Below, in pieces: positions 8,153-17,485 of a DNA stretch of 64,000 bases (position 1 is the first letter of the stretch; the number at the start of each line of letters is the position of its first letter). A program made the translations under genes and the position numbers. Origin of the DNA: CAZQRP01 sp964596125. Its GTDB lineage: Bacteria; Chloroflexota; Dehalococcoidia; GIF9; UBA5629. The DNA lies in NCBI GenBank assembly GCA_964596125.1, contig CAZQRP010000014.1:33787-97786 (forward strand). The letters are read 5' to 3'. The notes under the pieces were generated by a model. That model did not search any database, was not told the DNA's origin, and saw only the letters and a list, made by a program, of their open reading frames with translations.

Positions 8153-8776
8153 ATGAACAGCATACCACAAAATATCATTCCGATGGTGATCGAGAGCGGC
8201 GCCAGGGGGGAGAGAGCTTTTGATATCTACTCTCTACTATTGAAGGAACGCATTGTCTTTCTGGGAACACCTATCAATGACCAGATAGCCAATCTCATTA
8301 TTGCACAGCTCCTTTTTCTGGAGCGTGAAGACCCTGATAAAGACATAAACCTTTACGTACACTGCCCGGGCGGTATAATCAGCGCCGGCCTGGCTATTTA
8401 TGACACGATACAGATCATCCGTCCGGATGTCTCCACAATCTGTGTGGGAATGGCTGCCAGCATGGGAACGGTGATTCTCTGCGCCGGAGCGAAGGGAAAG
8501 AGGTTCGCCTTACCCAACTCCACGATTCATCTTCATCAGGCGGTGGGTGGTGCCCAGGGGCAGGCTGCCGATATTGAGATCGCCGCCCGTGAAATCATGA
8601 GAATGCAGGACCTGATCCGTAGCATCCTGGTAAAACATACCGGCCAGACAATGGAAAAAATAACTCACGATACCGATAGAGATTTTTATCTCAACTCACA
8701 GCAGGCAGTGGAGTATGGCCTGGTTGATGAGATTCTGGCCGGACCACCGGCTAAAGAGCCAAAAGCAAAGAAATAG
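8153..8776 (+). CDS. clpP: ATP-dependent Clp protease proteolytic subunit
   Basis: 207 residues, full-length ClpP. The catalytic triad is visible as Ser103 (GMAASMG), His128 (IHLHQ) and Asp177 (DTDRDFYL). It assembles into a 14-mer barrel that degrades proteins fed by ClpX or ClpC. AAGGAG lies 7 nt upstream of the ATG. The usual Pro after the catalytic His (HQP) is Ala here. clpX does not follow; the next gene is on the other strand. The C-terminus ends in a lysine-rich tail (AKEPKAKK). Confidence 0.96.
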   Translation: MNSIPQNIIPMVIESGARGERAFDIYSLLLKERIVFLGTPINDQIANLIIAQLLFLEREDPDKDINLYVHCPGGIISAGLAIYDTIQIIRPDVSTICVGMAASMGTVILCAGAKGKRFALPNSTIHLHQAVGGAQGQAADIEIAAREIMRMQDLIRSILVKHTGQTMEKITHDTDRDFYLNSQQAVEYGLVDEILAGPPAKEPKAKK

Positions 8777-8869
8777 AGTTATAGCTATTGTCCGGAGCAT
8801 TCAAGATATGTCCGGGATAGCTGAGCTATATCGGGTAGGCCTCGTCCGCCCCGATATCACCTGAATACG

Positions 8870-9856
8870 TCAGCCTGTCTCGACTGCCTCTTCCCGTACG
8901 ATCTGGCCGATTCTCCGGTGAATTTCCAGCGAAGCTTTCCTGTCCTCGGCTCCCGCCAGCCATTGAAAGAAGCCCCTGTCGCCTTTTCCTCCGGCTCTTT
9001 CCAATCTTTTTACCAGCTTTTCGACTTCCGGACGTCCGCCTCGTTTCCAGGCTTCGAAAGCCGGCCACAGGTCATCCAGGTGCGTCGATGCCAGGCCCAT
9101 GGTGGAAGAGGGGAGCGCATATTCGTCTGCATTGAATGCGATTGCCAGACCACCTGCCGTATCTACCGCTTGAAGCATTTTAACGTCGGTGATGCTGTCC
9201 CCGATGGCGACCCACTGCGATAAAGGCTTGTCGTGAGCTTTGGCAAAGCTTTCCAGGGCCTCCACTTTATGTTGGCCACCTACAGGTCTGACCTGTTTCA
9301 GTAGGGGGCCTACGCCGGTCCCGGAAAGCTCCTTCCGGTAAAAGTTGTCCAGTTTTTTCTTTATCCAGTCGTCATCTGCCGGGTAGGCATTTAAAATATC
9401 CGTTTCTATCTTTTGTACTACATCGAAATCTTCTTTACATAATGTTGCTGCAATTTCGTCGAGCGGGAATATGGTGCAGGCAATATTGTGGGCATAGATA
9501 TTCAGCTTTCGCGTAACGAGCAGGGTATATTGTTTATAGCTGGTGCTTATGCAAAAAATCCCCCAGTCATCGTTGTACAGTTTAGAAATAAGCTCGACAG
9601 ATCCTCCGGTCAGTGTTGCTTTTCTGGCCAGGGCAGTGATATCTTCTTCCTTTATTTCATGATAGACCAGGAACGGGGCGATAAGCGCCGGAGTGTCCCC
9701 GGGTTCGTAGTCCGGTCTGCCCTCCGATGTTAACAGTCCGTCATAGCGGCTGATTATCTCAAAAACCTTGTCTCCGTTGGGGAAGAGCTTCATGAGGTTA
9801 CAGGCGCTGTCCTGCGGAGACAAGGGGCCTTCGACGTTAAAGCAAACAACGTTCAT
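8870..9856 (-). CDS. HAD-like protein of the archaeal EhaR/AF1437 type, nucleophile replaced
   Basis: 328 residues. The N-terminus MNVVCFNVEGPLSPQDSA corresponds to a HAD motif I in which the nucleophilic Asp of the archaeal relatives (F-D-x-E-G-P-L-x-P-Q-D) is Asn7. Motif II-like CISTSYKQY (near residue 103) and motif III-IV (GDSITDVKMLQA, near residue 218) are kept. This branch of the HAD superfamily is best known from methanogens and Archaeoglobus, where the role is unsettled. With Asn as nucleophile it may be non-catalytic or bind a ligand. It is the last gene in the minus-strand run that starts with dprA but is separated from the PHP gene by 195 bp. Confidence 0.65.
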   Translation of the reverse strand: MNVVCFNVEGPLSPQDSACNLMKLFPNGDKVFEIISRYDGLLTSEGRPDYEPGDTPALIAPFLVYHEIKEEDITALARKATLTGGSVELISKLYNDDWGIFCISTSYKQYTLLVTRKLNIYAHNIACTIFPLDEIAATLCKEDFDVVQKIETDILNAYPADDDWIKKKLDNFYRKELSGTGVGPLLKQVRPVGGQHKVEALESFAKAHDKPLSQWVAIGDSITDVKMLQAVDTAGGLAIAFNADEYALPSSTMGLASTHLDDLWPAFEAWKRGGRPEVEKLVKRLERAGGKGDRGFFQWLAGAEDRKASLEIHRRIGQIVREEAVETG

Positions 9857-10051
9857 TTTCTACCTACCATCCTGTTTATTTCGTTCCTGAGGTTGTATCT
9901 GTCTATCGGTTCTCCCATAGCGTTCACTACTTTACTACCTGTATCTTGACTTCTTTTTACAGAGAGCCTTCAGCGGTACCATGCTGAGTGGAAACTCCCT
10001 GGCCAGTCCCTGCTGACGAATAAGCCGGAATAGTGCATTTTGTTAGCAAGA

Positions 10052-10708
10052 TCAATCTCTCCTGGTGAAGTGATTTTTCAGTTTATTCCGGGTGCTGGTA
10101 AAGTGAACGAGCGGATTCGACTTGTGCCCGACAACCCTGCCTTGAGCTAACGAGGTCAGAAATTCATTTTTCCCGTTGAATTCGGGCATCTCAATATAGG
10201 CATTGCCGATCTCAGCGGGTGTATGGGCGTCGCTGCCTGCACTGGAGTGCTTGCCGAATTTTCGCGCTAACCGCTGCGCTCTGCCATTACTGCCTGGAGA
10301 AAGACTGCGGGCATTAAAGACCTCGATAATATCGACAGAAGGCAGTATCGATTTTAGAGCTTTACCGTTAAATGCCGATAGACGGAAATTGTCATAGGGG
10401 TGGGGAATACAGATAAGCCCATCCTGGGCTTTGATGCGGTTGAGAGTTTCTTCGACGGATAGTCTGCTCGGTATCTCCTCTTTAAGGAACAGTCCCATGA
10501 TTTCGCCGAAGGGAGTCAGAATTTCCTCGGCGACGATGATATGGAATGGTGCTATTTCCTTCATTTTGATGGCCCCGGAAATTGTCCCGTGGTCGGCAAT
10601 TGCCAGACAATTAATACCGATGTCGAGACAGCGTGCGATCACCTGCTCCAGAGGCGTAGCGCAGTCCATGGAGTATTCGGTATGAACATGAAGATCAGCT
10701 TTCAACAA
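10052..10708 (-). CDS. PHP-domain metal-dependent phosphoesterase
   Basis: 218 residues with the PHP metal ligands in order: DLHVHTEYS (His7, His9), AIADHGT, a Glu near VAEEI, CIPHPYD, and SAGSDAHTP near the C-terminus. Relatives hydrolyse nucleotides such as 3'-5' phosphoadenosine or act on small phosphoesters; the substrate is not clear here. The start is TTG (10708 or 10705), 4 bp after the efp stop, so translation is probably coupled. Last gene of the dprA-topA-aroQ-pepP-efp operon. Confidence 0.85.
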   Translation of the reverse strand: MLKADLHVHTEYSMDCATPLEQVIARCLDIGINCLAIADHGTISGAIKMKEIAPFHIIVAEEILTPFGEIMGLFLKEEIPSRLSVEETLNRIKAQDGLICIPHPYDNFRLSAFNGKALKSILPSVDIIEVFNARSLSPGSNGRAQRLARKFGKHSSAGSDAHTPAEIGNAYIEMPEFNGKNEFLTSLAQGRVVGHKSNPLVHFTSTRNKLKNHFTRRD

Positions 10709-10712
10709 GGAT

Positions 10713-11273
10713 TTAACCCACCCTTTCCAGGTACTCTCCTGTGCGGGTGTCTACTTTGATGGTATCTCCCGTGTTGATAAAGAAGGGGACCTGTATGGTA
10801 ATTCCTGTCTCCATTGTAGCCGGCTTGCTTCCGGCAGAAGCGGTATTGCCTTTAAAGCCGGGCCCTGTTTCGGCAACCTGCAATTCTACTGCAACAGGGA
10901 GTTCCAGTCCTAACGTACTGCCTTCGTGCATTGCCATTTCAAGGTTCAGTCCTTCTTTTAAATAGCCCAGCGCGTCGCTTACTTTACCTTCGTCAAGCGT
11001 CACCTGTTCGAATGTCTCCGTGTCCATGAAGTAGTAGAGATTGCCATCGTTATAGAGATATTGGACCGGGCGGCGTTCCAGAAATGCCCTGGTAAATTTT
11101 TCACTTGCCTGGAAAGAGCGTTCGGTGGTATGGCCTCCACGAATGTCACGGAGCTTTAAACGGACCTGAGCAGAGCCCCGGCCCATTTTGATATGCTGGT
11201 AGTCGAGGACTTGAAACAGTTGACCATCCAGCTCTATAGTGATCCCCTTTTTTAATTCTCCGGCGTCGATCAT
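10713..11273 (-). CDS. efp: elongation factor P, Arg at the loop tip
   Basis: 186 residues, three beta-barrel domains, full length. EF-P relieves ribosomes stalled on proline runs. The loop that reaches the peptidyl-transferase centre reads KMGRGSAQVR, with Arg32 where Lys is found in E. coli (beta-lysylated) and Bacillus; Arg32 is also the residue that is rhamnosylated by EarP in some proteobacteria. No epmA/epmB or earP homologue is visible in the window. GGAGGT lies about 11 nt before the ATG. Cotranscribed with pepP upstream. Confidence 0.96.
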   Translation of the reverse strand: MIDAGELKKGITIELDGQLFQVLDYQHIKMGRGSAQVRLKLRDIRGGHTTERSFQASEKFTRAFLERRPVQYLYNDGNLYYFMDTETFEQVTLDEGKVSDALGYLKEGLNLEMAMHEGSTLGLELPVAVELQVAETGPGFKGNTASAGSKPATMETGITIQVPFFINTGDTIKVDTRTGEYLERVG

Positions 11274-11293
11274 AAAATAACATTACCTCCTGA

Positions 11294-12373
11294 CTAGATA
11301 CTTGCGGTTTTGCTTGCAGTGGCAAGTGTTCTTACCTTCCCATTCTCCAGTACTACCGTATCTTCTATTCTTACTCCACCCCAGCCTGACACATAAACTC
11401 CGGGCTCTACGGTAAAGACCATCCCGTCAACAAGCAAATCTGAAGAGTCCGGGCCGAGTCTGGGAGCTTCATGGGCTGCCATGCCGATGCCGTGTCCAAG
11501 ACTGTGGCCAAAGGAATCGCTGTAGTTTGCCTGGTCGATAACCGTTCGGGCTAACTTGTCTGCCTGATCGCCGTTCATACCGGCTTCGATCGTAGCCAGA
11601 GCAGTCAACTGAGCACCCAGTACAATATCATGGATTCTGGCGAAGGTCTTATCGCTCTTGCCGAGATACAACGTACGGCTCAGGTCACTACAATAGCCGT
11701 TCACTTTAGCTCCCATATCGAATTGTATGGGTTCATTACGCTGAATTACCCGCCCGGATGGCCGGGCATGAGGGAGAGCTGAGTTGGAACCTGAGGCCAC
11801 GATAATTTCGAATGGCATTGTTTCACTGCCTTTTTCTCTAAGAATTTTTTCTAGCTCCCAGGCTATCTCCTCCTCCGTCATGCCGGGAGCGACTATTGAT
11901 TTTACCTGTTCAAAGGCGAAATCAGCCAGTCCCGCCGCCCTAGTGATACATTCCAGTTCCTCCGGTTCTTTGATGATACGAACGGATTCCACCAGGTCGG
12001 TTGTCGGAACAAGTTTTATCCGATACTTATCACCGTCAAGTATATCATACAGCAGACGGTAGACACTGAATGAAATATCGTTAGCTTCAAAGCCCAGTTT
12101 TTGAAACCTGAATTCCGAGGACAGTTGGGGCAACCAGTTTGCTATCTCGCCCCTGGTGTGGACGATCTCGAACTCGGGTGCTTCAATTTTAGCTTGCTCG
12201 ATATAACGGAAGTCGACAGCCAGGACTGCTTTATCGGCTGATAAGAGCAGCCAGCCTGCTGAGCCGGTGAACCCGGAAAGATATCTCCGGTTTACCGGCT
12301 GAGAAATCAACAGGGCATCTAGTTCGTGCTGTTCGAGACTTTTTCGCAGCCTTTGAAGTCTACTTACCCTCAA
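11294..12373 (-). CDS. pepP: Xaa-Pro aminopeptidase, M24B family
   Basis: 359 residues: an N-terminal creatinase-like domain (residues 1-130) and a C-terminal pita-bread metallopeptidase domain with the metal ligands in FDMGAKVNGYCSDLSRT (two Asp), FGHSLGHGIGMAAHE (His), VFTVEPGVY (Glu) and VRIEDTVV (Glu). It removes N-terminal residues preceding proline. Start is TTG at 12373, overlapping the aroQ stop (TTGA), with GGAGAGAG just upstream. The neighbourhood pepP-efp is very common and functionally apt, since both deal with proline. Confidence 0.92.
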   Translation of the reverse strand: MRVSRLQRLRKSLEQHELDALLISQPVNRRYLSGFTGSAGWLLLSADKAVLAVDFRYIEQAKIEAPEFEIVHTRGEIANWLPQLSSEFRFQKLGFEANDISFSVYRLLYDILDGDKYRIKLVPTTDLVESVRIIKEPEELECITRAAGLADFAFEQVKSIVAPGMTEEEIAWELEKILREKGSETMPFEIIVASGSNSALPHARPSGRVIQRNEPIQFDMGAKVNGYCSDLSRTLYLGKSDKTFARIHDIVLGAQLTALATIEAGMNGDQADKLARTVIDQANYSDSFGHSLGHGIGMAAHEAPRLGPDSSDLLVDGMVFTVEPGVYVSGWGGVRIEDTVVLENGKVRTLATASKTASI

Positions 12374-12813
12374 CTCTCTCCCCTTAATTCTCCGACCATG
12401 ATCCGCAGTGCAGCAAGATATCCACGCCAGCCGAGACCGGTAATTTGCCCTCTGGCAATAGAAGCAGTTACCGATTTCTCTCTCCAGTGTTCACGGGCAT
12501 AAATATTGGACAGGTGCACTTCGATTACCGGCAACCTGCTGTCGACAAGTGCATCCCGCAAAGACAGGCCGTAATGAGTAAGCGCACCGGGATTGATGAT
12601 TATACCATGTGCCTGGGGAGCATACTTCTGGATAAAGTCGATAAGCTTCCCCTCAATGTTGGATTGGAAGAAGAGCATCTCTACTCCCAGACTCTCTCCC
12701 TCCTTTTTCAGCATGGTATTGACCTCGGACAATGATTTCTCTCCATAGATAGACGTGTCACGCTTTTTCAACAGGTTAAGGTTTGGTCCGTTAATAATTA
12801 AAATCTTCATCAT
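12370..12813 (-). CDS. aroQ: 3-dehydroquinate dehydratase, type II
   Basis: 147 residues. KILIINGPNLNLLKKRDTSI opens the flavodoxin-like fold; Tyr23 in IYGEKS is the expected catalytic base, and NPGALTHYGLSLRDAL and VIEVHLSNIYAREHWREKS are the substrate loops. It makes 3-dehydroshikimate in aromatic amino acid synthesis; aroA and tyrA lie 24 kb away in this window. ATG at 12813 overlaps the topA stop by 4 bp (ATGA), with GGAG in the preceding codons. Confidence 0.95.
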   Translation of the reverse strand: MMKILIINGPNLNLLKKRDTSIYGEKSLSEVNTMLKKEGESLGVEMLFFQSNIEGKLIDFIQKYAPQAHGIIINPGALTHYGLSLRDALVDSRLPVIEVHLSNIYAREHWREKSVTASIARGQITGLGWRGYLAALRIMVGELRGES

Positions 12814-14978
12814 GCTCCCACTCCAGTTTCTTGCTCAACCAGTTCTCCTTTATACTTACAGGATGTACATTTTACCAGACCGTTTCGATAGTTCACCAGA
12901 AGTTTATTACACTGAGGACAGGGCTGTGGGACCGGTCTTTGTCTGATAGTGAAACGACACTTTGGATAACGGCTGCAGCCGTAGAAGCGGCGCTTCTTCT
13001 TGCTTATCCGTTCCACCAGTTCACCATTTTCCTTTTCACCGCATTCGGGGCAGGGAACGCCGGTTTTGACCACTAAACGCATTGTTTTTTTGCATTCCGG
13101 ATAGCCGCTGCAGGCAAGAAATTTCCCGTATCGTCCTGTCTTGATTACTATAGGTTTACCGCAATCAGGACAGGTTTCATCGGTCTGCTGAACGATTTTT
13201 ATTTTTTCTATCGTGTTAAGAGCCTTGTTTAGTGTTTTATCGAAAGGTGTATAGAACCTTTTTAAAACGGATACCCACTCTTTCTCGCCCTGGGCAATCC
13301 TGTCCAGGTCCTTTTCCATCCGTGCAGTAAAGCTAAGATCAACGATACTGGAAAAGTGCTTGGTTAACAGGTCATTGACAATAATCCCTATCTCATTGGG
13401 ATGAAATCTGCCGTTTACCTTATGTACATATTCTCTTTCCTGAATTGTGGATATGATTGGAGCATAGGTACTGGGGCGTCCAATGCCTTTTTGCTCCAGC
13501 GCTTTTATCAGGGTGGCTTCAGTATATCGGGGTAGTGGTTCCGTAAAGTACTGTTCCGAAAAAAGACCCAGCAATACCAGTTCATCACCTGTTTTCAGTT
13601 TCAGGAGGAGGTGAGACTTTTGCTTTTCCTCCTTTTCTCCTTTACCCTCTGCTCCGCCGTCTTCATCTTTTCCCTCGCTGTAGATAGACATGAAGCCCGG
13701 GAACTTGACCACCGAGCTGGTTGCTTTTAATAAGTATTCATTTCGGGATCCCGGACATTTCGCTTTAACTTCGACTGTCGCAGTATCGAACAGTGCCTCT
13801 GACATCTGACTTGCTACCATTCGTTTCCAGATCAGCTCGTATAGCTTGATTTGCTCTGCTTTAAGATAAGGGCGAAGCGAATCAGGTTCTCTATAAATCT
13901 TTGTCGGCCGGATAGCTTCATGAGCTTCTTGAGCCCATTTACCTTTTTTGCCGAAAGAGCGAGCGTGGGCCGGCAGGAAATTACTGCCATATTTTTTATT
14001 GATGAAGTCCCGTGTTTCAGCTATGGCGCTGGCGGCTACCTGAGTGGAGTCAGTACGCATATAGGTAATGAGTCCTACGGAACCCTCTTCACCGATGGAT
14101 ATACCTTCGTAAAGTTGCTGGGCGATAACCATAGTCCGTTTGGCAGTAAAACGCAGTCTGCGCCAGGCTTCCTGCTGCAGTGTACTCGTGGTGAAAGGCG
14201 GCGCAGGTTGACGGGGTACTGTTTTAATTTGCACTGTGCCAACAGTGTAATCGGCTTTCTCCAGCTCAGTTTTCAGCTCTTCCGCTTCGCGCTCATTCGA
14301 TATCTCAATTTTCTTTCCATCCGTTAGACCTACCAGCAGTGCCCGAAAACCGGATTTTGGAGATTTGGGCGTTTTACTGGCCAGTTCCGCCTCGATAGTC
14401 CAGTATTCTACCGGGACGAAATCCTGGATCTCACGTTCCCGGTCGACGATTATTCTTACGGCTGCAGACTGCACCCTCCCGGCAGAAAGCCCTTTTTGCA
14501 CTTTACGCCATAGTAACGGACTCAGTTTATAGCCAACCAGCCTGTCCAGAAGGCGGCGGGCTTGTTGGGCATCGACCAGGTTCATATCGATAACACGGGG
14601 ATGCCTGAAGGCTGTTTCGACGGCTTCCTTCGTTATTTCATGGAAAGCGACGCGATGGACAGGCACTTTGCCTTTTTTCGGTTTTACCGCCTCCAGCAGG
14701 TGCCATGAAATAGCTTCGCCTTCCCGATCTGGATCGGTAGCCAGATAAATCGCCGAAGCATCATCGACTGACTTCTTTAGCTCACTGGTTATCTTTCTTC
14801 TCTGTGAAGGAATAACATATTTCGGCGCAAAGCCATTCTCAATATCAATACCCAGCTCTCCCCTTGGCAGGTCACGCACATGTCCCAGGGAGGCCTTGAT
14901 AACAAAATCACTGCTTAAAATCCTGCTCAGCGTTCTCGCTTTAGCCGGAGATTCGACGATGACCAGTTTACTACCCAT
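12810..14978 (-). CDS. topA: DNA topoisomerase I
   Basis: 722 residues, type IA enzyme that relaxes negative supercoils. N-terminal TOPRIM domain (KLVIVESPAKARTLSRIL; LATDPDREGEAISWHL), active-site tyrosine in GLITYMRTDST, then three C4 zinc ribbons at the C-terminus (CPDCGKPIV..., CPECGEKEN..., CPQCNKLLV...CTSC). Starts 3 bp after the dprA stop. dprA-topA adjacency is widespread. Confidence 0.96.
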   Translation of the reverse strand: MGSKLVIVESPAKARTLSRILSSDFVIKASLGHVRDLPRGELGIDIENGFAPKYVIPSQRRKITSELKKSVDDASAIYLATDPDREGEAISWHLLEAVKPKKGKVPVHRVAFHEITKEAVETAFRHPRVIDMNLVDAQQARRLLDRLVGYKLSPLLWRKVQKGLSAGRVQSAAVRIIVDREREIQDFVPVEYWTIEAELASKTPKSPKSGFRALLVGLTDGKKIEISNEREAEELKTELEKADYTVGTVQIKTVPRQPAPPFTTSTLQQEAWRRLRFTAKRTMVIAQQLYEGISIGEEGSVGLITYMRTDSTQVAASAIAETRDFINKKYGSNFLPAHARSFGKKGKWAQEAHEAIRPTKIYREPDSLRPYLKAEQIKLYELIWKRMVASQMSEALFDTATVEVKAKCPGSRNEYLLKATSSVVKFPGFMSIYSEGKDEDGGAEGKGEKEEKQKSHLLLKLKTGDELVLLGLFSEQYFTEPLPRYTEATLIKALEQKGIGRPSTYAPIISTIQEREYVHKVNGRFHPNEIGIIVNDLLTKHFSSIVDLSFTARMEKDLDRIAQGEKEWVSVLKRFYTPFDKTLNKALNTIEKIKIVQQTDETCPDCGKPIVIKTGRYGKFLACSGYPECKKTMRLVVKTGVPCPECGEKENGELVERISKKKRRFYGCSRYPKCRFTIRQRPVPQPCPQCNKLLVNYRNGLVKCTSCKYKGELVEQETGVGA

Positions 14979-14980
14979 AA

Positions 14981-16105
14981 TCAGTGTACCGTAGCCTCGT
15001 ATTCCTCTCTTATTTCTCTTGCTATTACATAGTTCATATTGCCGACCTGCTTTACCATTCCTTTAAGCTCCATCATAGTCAGGGTACTGCTTACTACGGC
15101 CGATGTAAGGCCGCTTTGCCGGCATACCTCATCAATGTGAGCGGGCTCGCCGCCCAGTTGTTTCAGCTTACTTAGCAGTAAAGCTTCAGTCTCATCTGTG
15201 GGAAGAAGTTCCTTCATCTCCAGTTGTTGGCCTACCAAAGCCAGGTTTAGCTCTTCCATTATATCGACATGGTGCCGGACTAACTTTGCCCCTTGTTGCA
15301 GGAGTTGGTTGGTCCCTTTGCTCGTCGGAGAAAATATACTGCCGGGGATGGCAAACACATCCCGGTTTTGTTGTAGTGCCTGCTCGGCGGTAATTAAAGC
15401 CCCACTTCTTTCTCCAGCTTCTACGACCAGCACTCCGAGGCTCAATCCGCTCATAATTCGGTTACGCCTGGGGAAATTATCAGCTTTGGGTCGTGCTCCC
15501 AGGGGGTATTCACTGATCAGGGCACCATGTTCCATAATCTCTCGGGCCAGGCTGGCATTCTCGGCGGGGTAAACGATATCAAGCCCGCTGGCAAAAACAG
15601 CAATGGTCCTGCCCCTGGCTTCTAACACAGCGCGGTGAGCTATGGAATCAATTCCCTTGGCCAGACCGCTCACAATAGTAATTTTGTTGCGGGTCAGTTC
15701 GCTGACGATTTCTTCCGTTACCTGCCGTCCGTAAACCGTAGCCCGACGGGTACCAACTACAGCTAAACAGCACTCGTCTTCAGGCAGGAGGTTACCTCTG
15801 ATATAAATGAGCGGTGGATAATCATAGATTTCCTTTAATCTCGGTGGGTAAGAAGGTGAATTAAAAGGGATGGCTTTTACTTTATACTTTTTCAGGTTCT
15901 CCATCTCGGCGTCGACGGAGATTCTTGGCCTTATATTTGTAATAGTTGCTGCTGATTTTGAATCAAGACCGGCTTTTTTTAACTCGCCAGCCGGAGCTTT
16001 CCAGGCATTTTCCAGCGTGGTAAAGTACTCCACTAGTTGTGAGATTTTCACTTTACCAATGCCAGGTATTTTGGAAAAGCCAACCCAATATTTCAGCTCA
16101 CTCAT
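14981..16105 (-). CDS. dprA: DNA processing protein DprA
   Basis: About 374 residues. N-terminal helix-hairpin-helix (ISQLVEYF region, FSKIPGIGKVK), the Rossmann-like core (CCLAVVGTRRATVYGRQ, IVSGLAKGIDSIAHRAVLE, SEYPLGARPKADNFPRRNRI), and a C-terminal winged helix. DprA loads RecA on incoming single-stranded DNA during natural transformation. I start at the ATG at 16105 (MSELKYW); a TTG at 16117 is possible. First gene of the operon dprA-topA-aroQ-pepP-efp-PHP. Confidence 0.94.
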   Translation of the reverse strand: MSELKYWVGFSKIPGIGKVKISQLVEYFTTLENAWKAPAGELKKAGLDSKSAATITNIRPRISVDAEMENLKKYKVKAIPFNSPSYPPRLKEIYDYPPLIYIRGNLLPEDECCLAVVGTRRATVYGRQVTEEIVSELTRNKITIVSGLAKGIDSIAHRAVLEARGRTIAVFASGLDIVYPAENASLAREIMEHGALISEYPLGARPKADNFPRRNRIMSGLSLGVLVVEAGERSGALITAEQALQQNRDVFAIPGSIFSPTSKGTNQLLQQGAKLVRHHVDIMEELNLALVGQQLEMKELLPTDETEALLLSKLKQLGGEPAHIDEVCRQSGLTSAVVSSTLTMMELKGMVKQVGNMNYVIAREIREEYEATVH

Positions 16106-16215
16106 AGCAAACACCAAAGTTGGAACATTCTAGCACAGGTATACATGCAGGACAATGTTCGGAGACAAAATTAACTCAGCCAGGCGCAGGAGGGTCCGGG
16201 TCCTGGTTTTGCTGT

Positions 16216-17055
16216 TCAGTGTTTTCCGGCGACTTTCTGTAGCCTGGGGAGGGCATTCAGGGCTGCTTTGTACCCTGCCAATATAGCTGATTCCGCTTTA
16301 TAGAACTCATATGCCTCAATACGACCGACCTCGGGACTGATAATAAGGTCAGCTTTTACTATCCTCGCCTTAATTATCTCGTATTCCATGATGTAAATCG
16401 ATTGTATTACGGTATTGAATATGTCCGGCATGTCAGGCCTCATGTCTTTTTGAGACAGGTTAACCGGTTTTCTTTTGTGTGGCTCAATGAGGACGTTTAC
16501 GGCGATAGTAAATTTTGCTCCCATGTCCCGGAGAATATTCGAAGGCACCGGATTGGTTAAACCACCGTCAACCAGACACCTGTCTTCGGACCTCACCGGT
16601 ACGAATATAGCTGGTATTGAAAAACTGGCCCGCACTGCTTCAATTACCGAGCCTTTATTGATTACTACCTCTTGCCCGGTATAGACGTTCGTGGCTACTG
16701 CTGCGAACGGTATTTTTAAGTCAGTAAAATCCACGTCTCCGATCAGGGAACATAAAAGCTCTTCAATCCTGTGACCCTGAATAAAACCTTTTCTCAGCGA
16801 TCTTAAATTAAGGTCCAGCAGGCGCGCCAGTAGCTTCCTGTCTGTATTGAGAGCTATTTCTTCCACTGCCGATATATCACCGTGCCTGGCGAAGCAAGCA
16901 CCTACGATTGCGCCCATACTGGTCCCGGCGATCATGTCTACAGGAATTTCAGCCTCCTGTAGGGCTTTCAAGACTCCGATGTGGGCTAATCCACGGGCTG
17001 CACCACTACCCAGGGCTATGCCGATCTTGGGAACTTTAGGTCTGAAGAGTTTCAT
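16216..17055 (-). CDS. patatin-like phospholipase, RssA/NTE type
   Basis: 279 residues. Oxyanion loop GSGAARGLAHIG (residues 17-28), nucleophile elbow GTSMG (Ser near residue 46) and catalytic Asp in DGGLTNPVP form the Ser-Asp dyad of patatin esterases. No signal peptide or membrane segment, so it is probably cytosolic and acts on lysophospholipids or acyl esters. Stands alone between dprA and the tRNA-Ser genes. Confidence 0.9.
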   Translation of the reverse strand: MKLFRPKVPKIGIALGSGAARGLAHIGVLKALQEAEIPVDMIAGTSMGAIVGACFARHGDISAVEEIALNTDRKLLARLLDLNLRSLRKGFIQGHRIEELLCSLIGDVDFTDLKIPFAAVATNVYTGQEVVINKGSVIEAVRASFSIPAIFVPVRSEDRCLVDGGLTNPVPSNILRDMGAKFTIAVNVLIEPHKRKPVNLSQKDMRPDMPDIFNTVIQSIYIMEYEIIKARIVKADLIISPEVGRIEAYEFYKAESAILAGYKAALNALPRLQKVAGKH

Positions 17056-17108
17056 TTGTGTGATTATCTTGCCAGTCTGCCTGAAAACATGTTGTCATAT
17101 AGTTTAAC

Positions 17109-17197
<89 letters not shown>

Positions 17198-17203
17198 GTA
17201 GTA

Positions 17204-17290
17204 TGGCGGAGAGGGTGGGATTCGAACCCACGGGGCTCATCGCCCACCGCTTTTCGAGAGCGGCACCATCATCCACTCGGTCACCTCTCC
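17204..17290 (-). tRNA. tRNA-Ser (CGA)
   Basis: 87-nt class II tRNA with anticodon loop CTCGAAA (anticodon CGA), long variable arm, discriminator G and encoded CCA. Its 5' half (anticodon loop to first base) plus one flanking base is repeated exactly at 19103-19142, so this gene is one end of an inserted islet and its present 5' half and leader came with the islet. Confidence 0.95.
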
Positions 17291-17291
17291 G
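17252..17291 (-). repeat. att-like direct repeat, left copy
   Basis: 40 bp shared exactly with 19103-19142. This copy is part of the intact tRNA-Ser(CGA). Confidence 0.85.
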
Positions 17292-17485
17292 AGCCATATT
17301 TTTGAAGCTAAAATTGAGTTTTTAAGGAAACTTTCTATTAGACATAACTACGTTTTGCTAATAAATCGCTAATAATGATTTTCAATAGCTTCATTTTTTA
17401 TGGCAGCGTCATTATACTTTGGGGATATCAGTTTATCAAACTGAGCTGCTGCTTCTTGGAGCCCGGGCAGAATGTGACTATAGGT

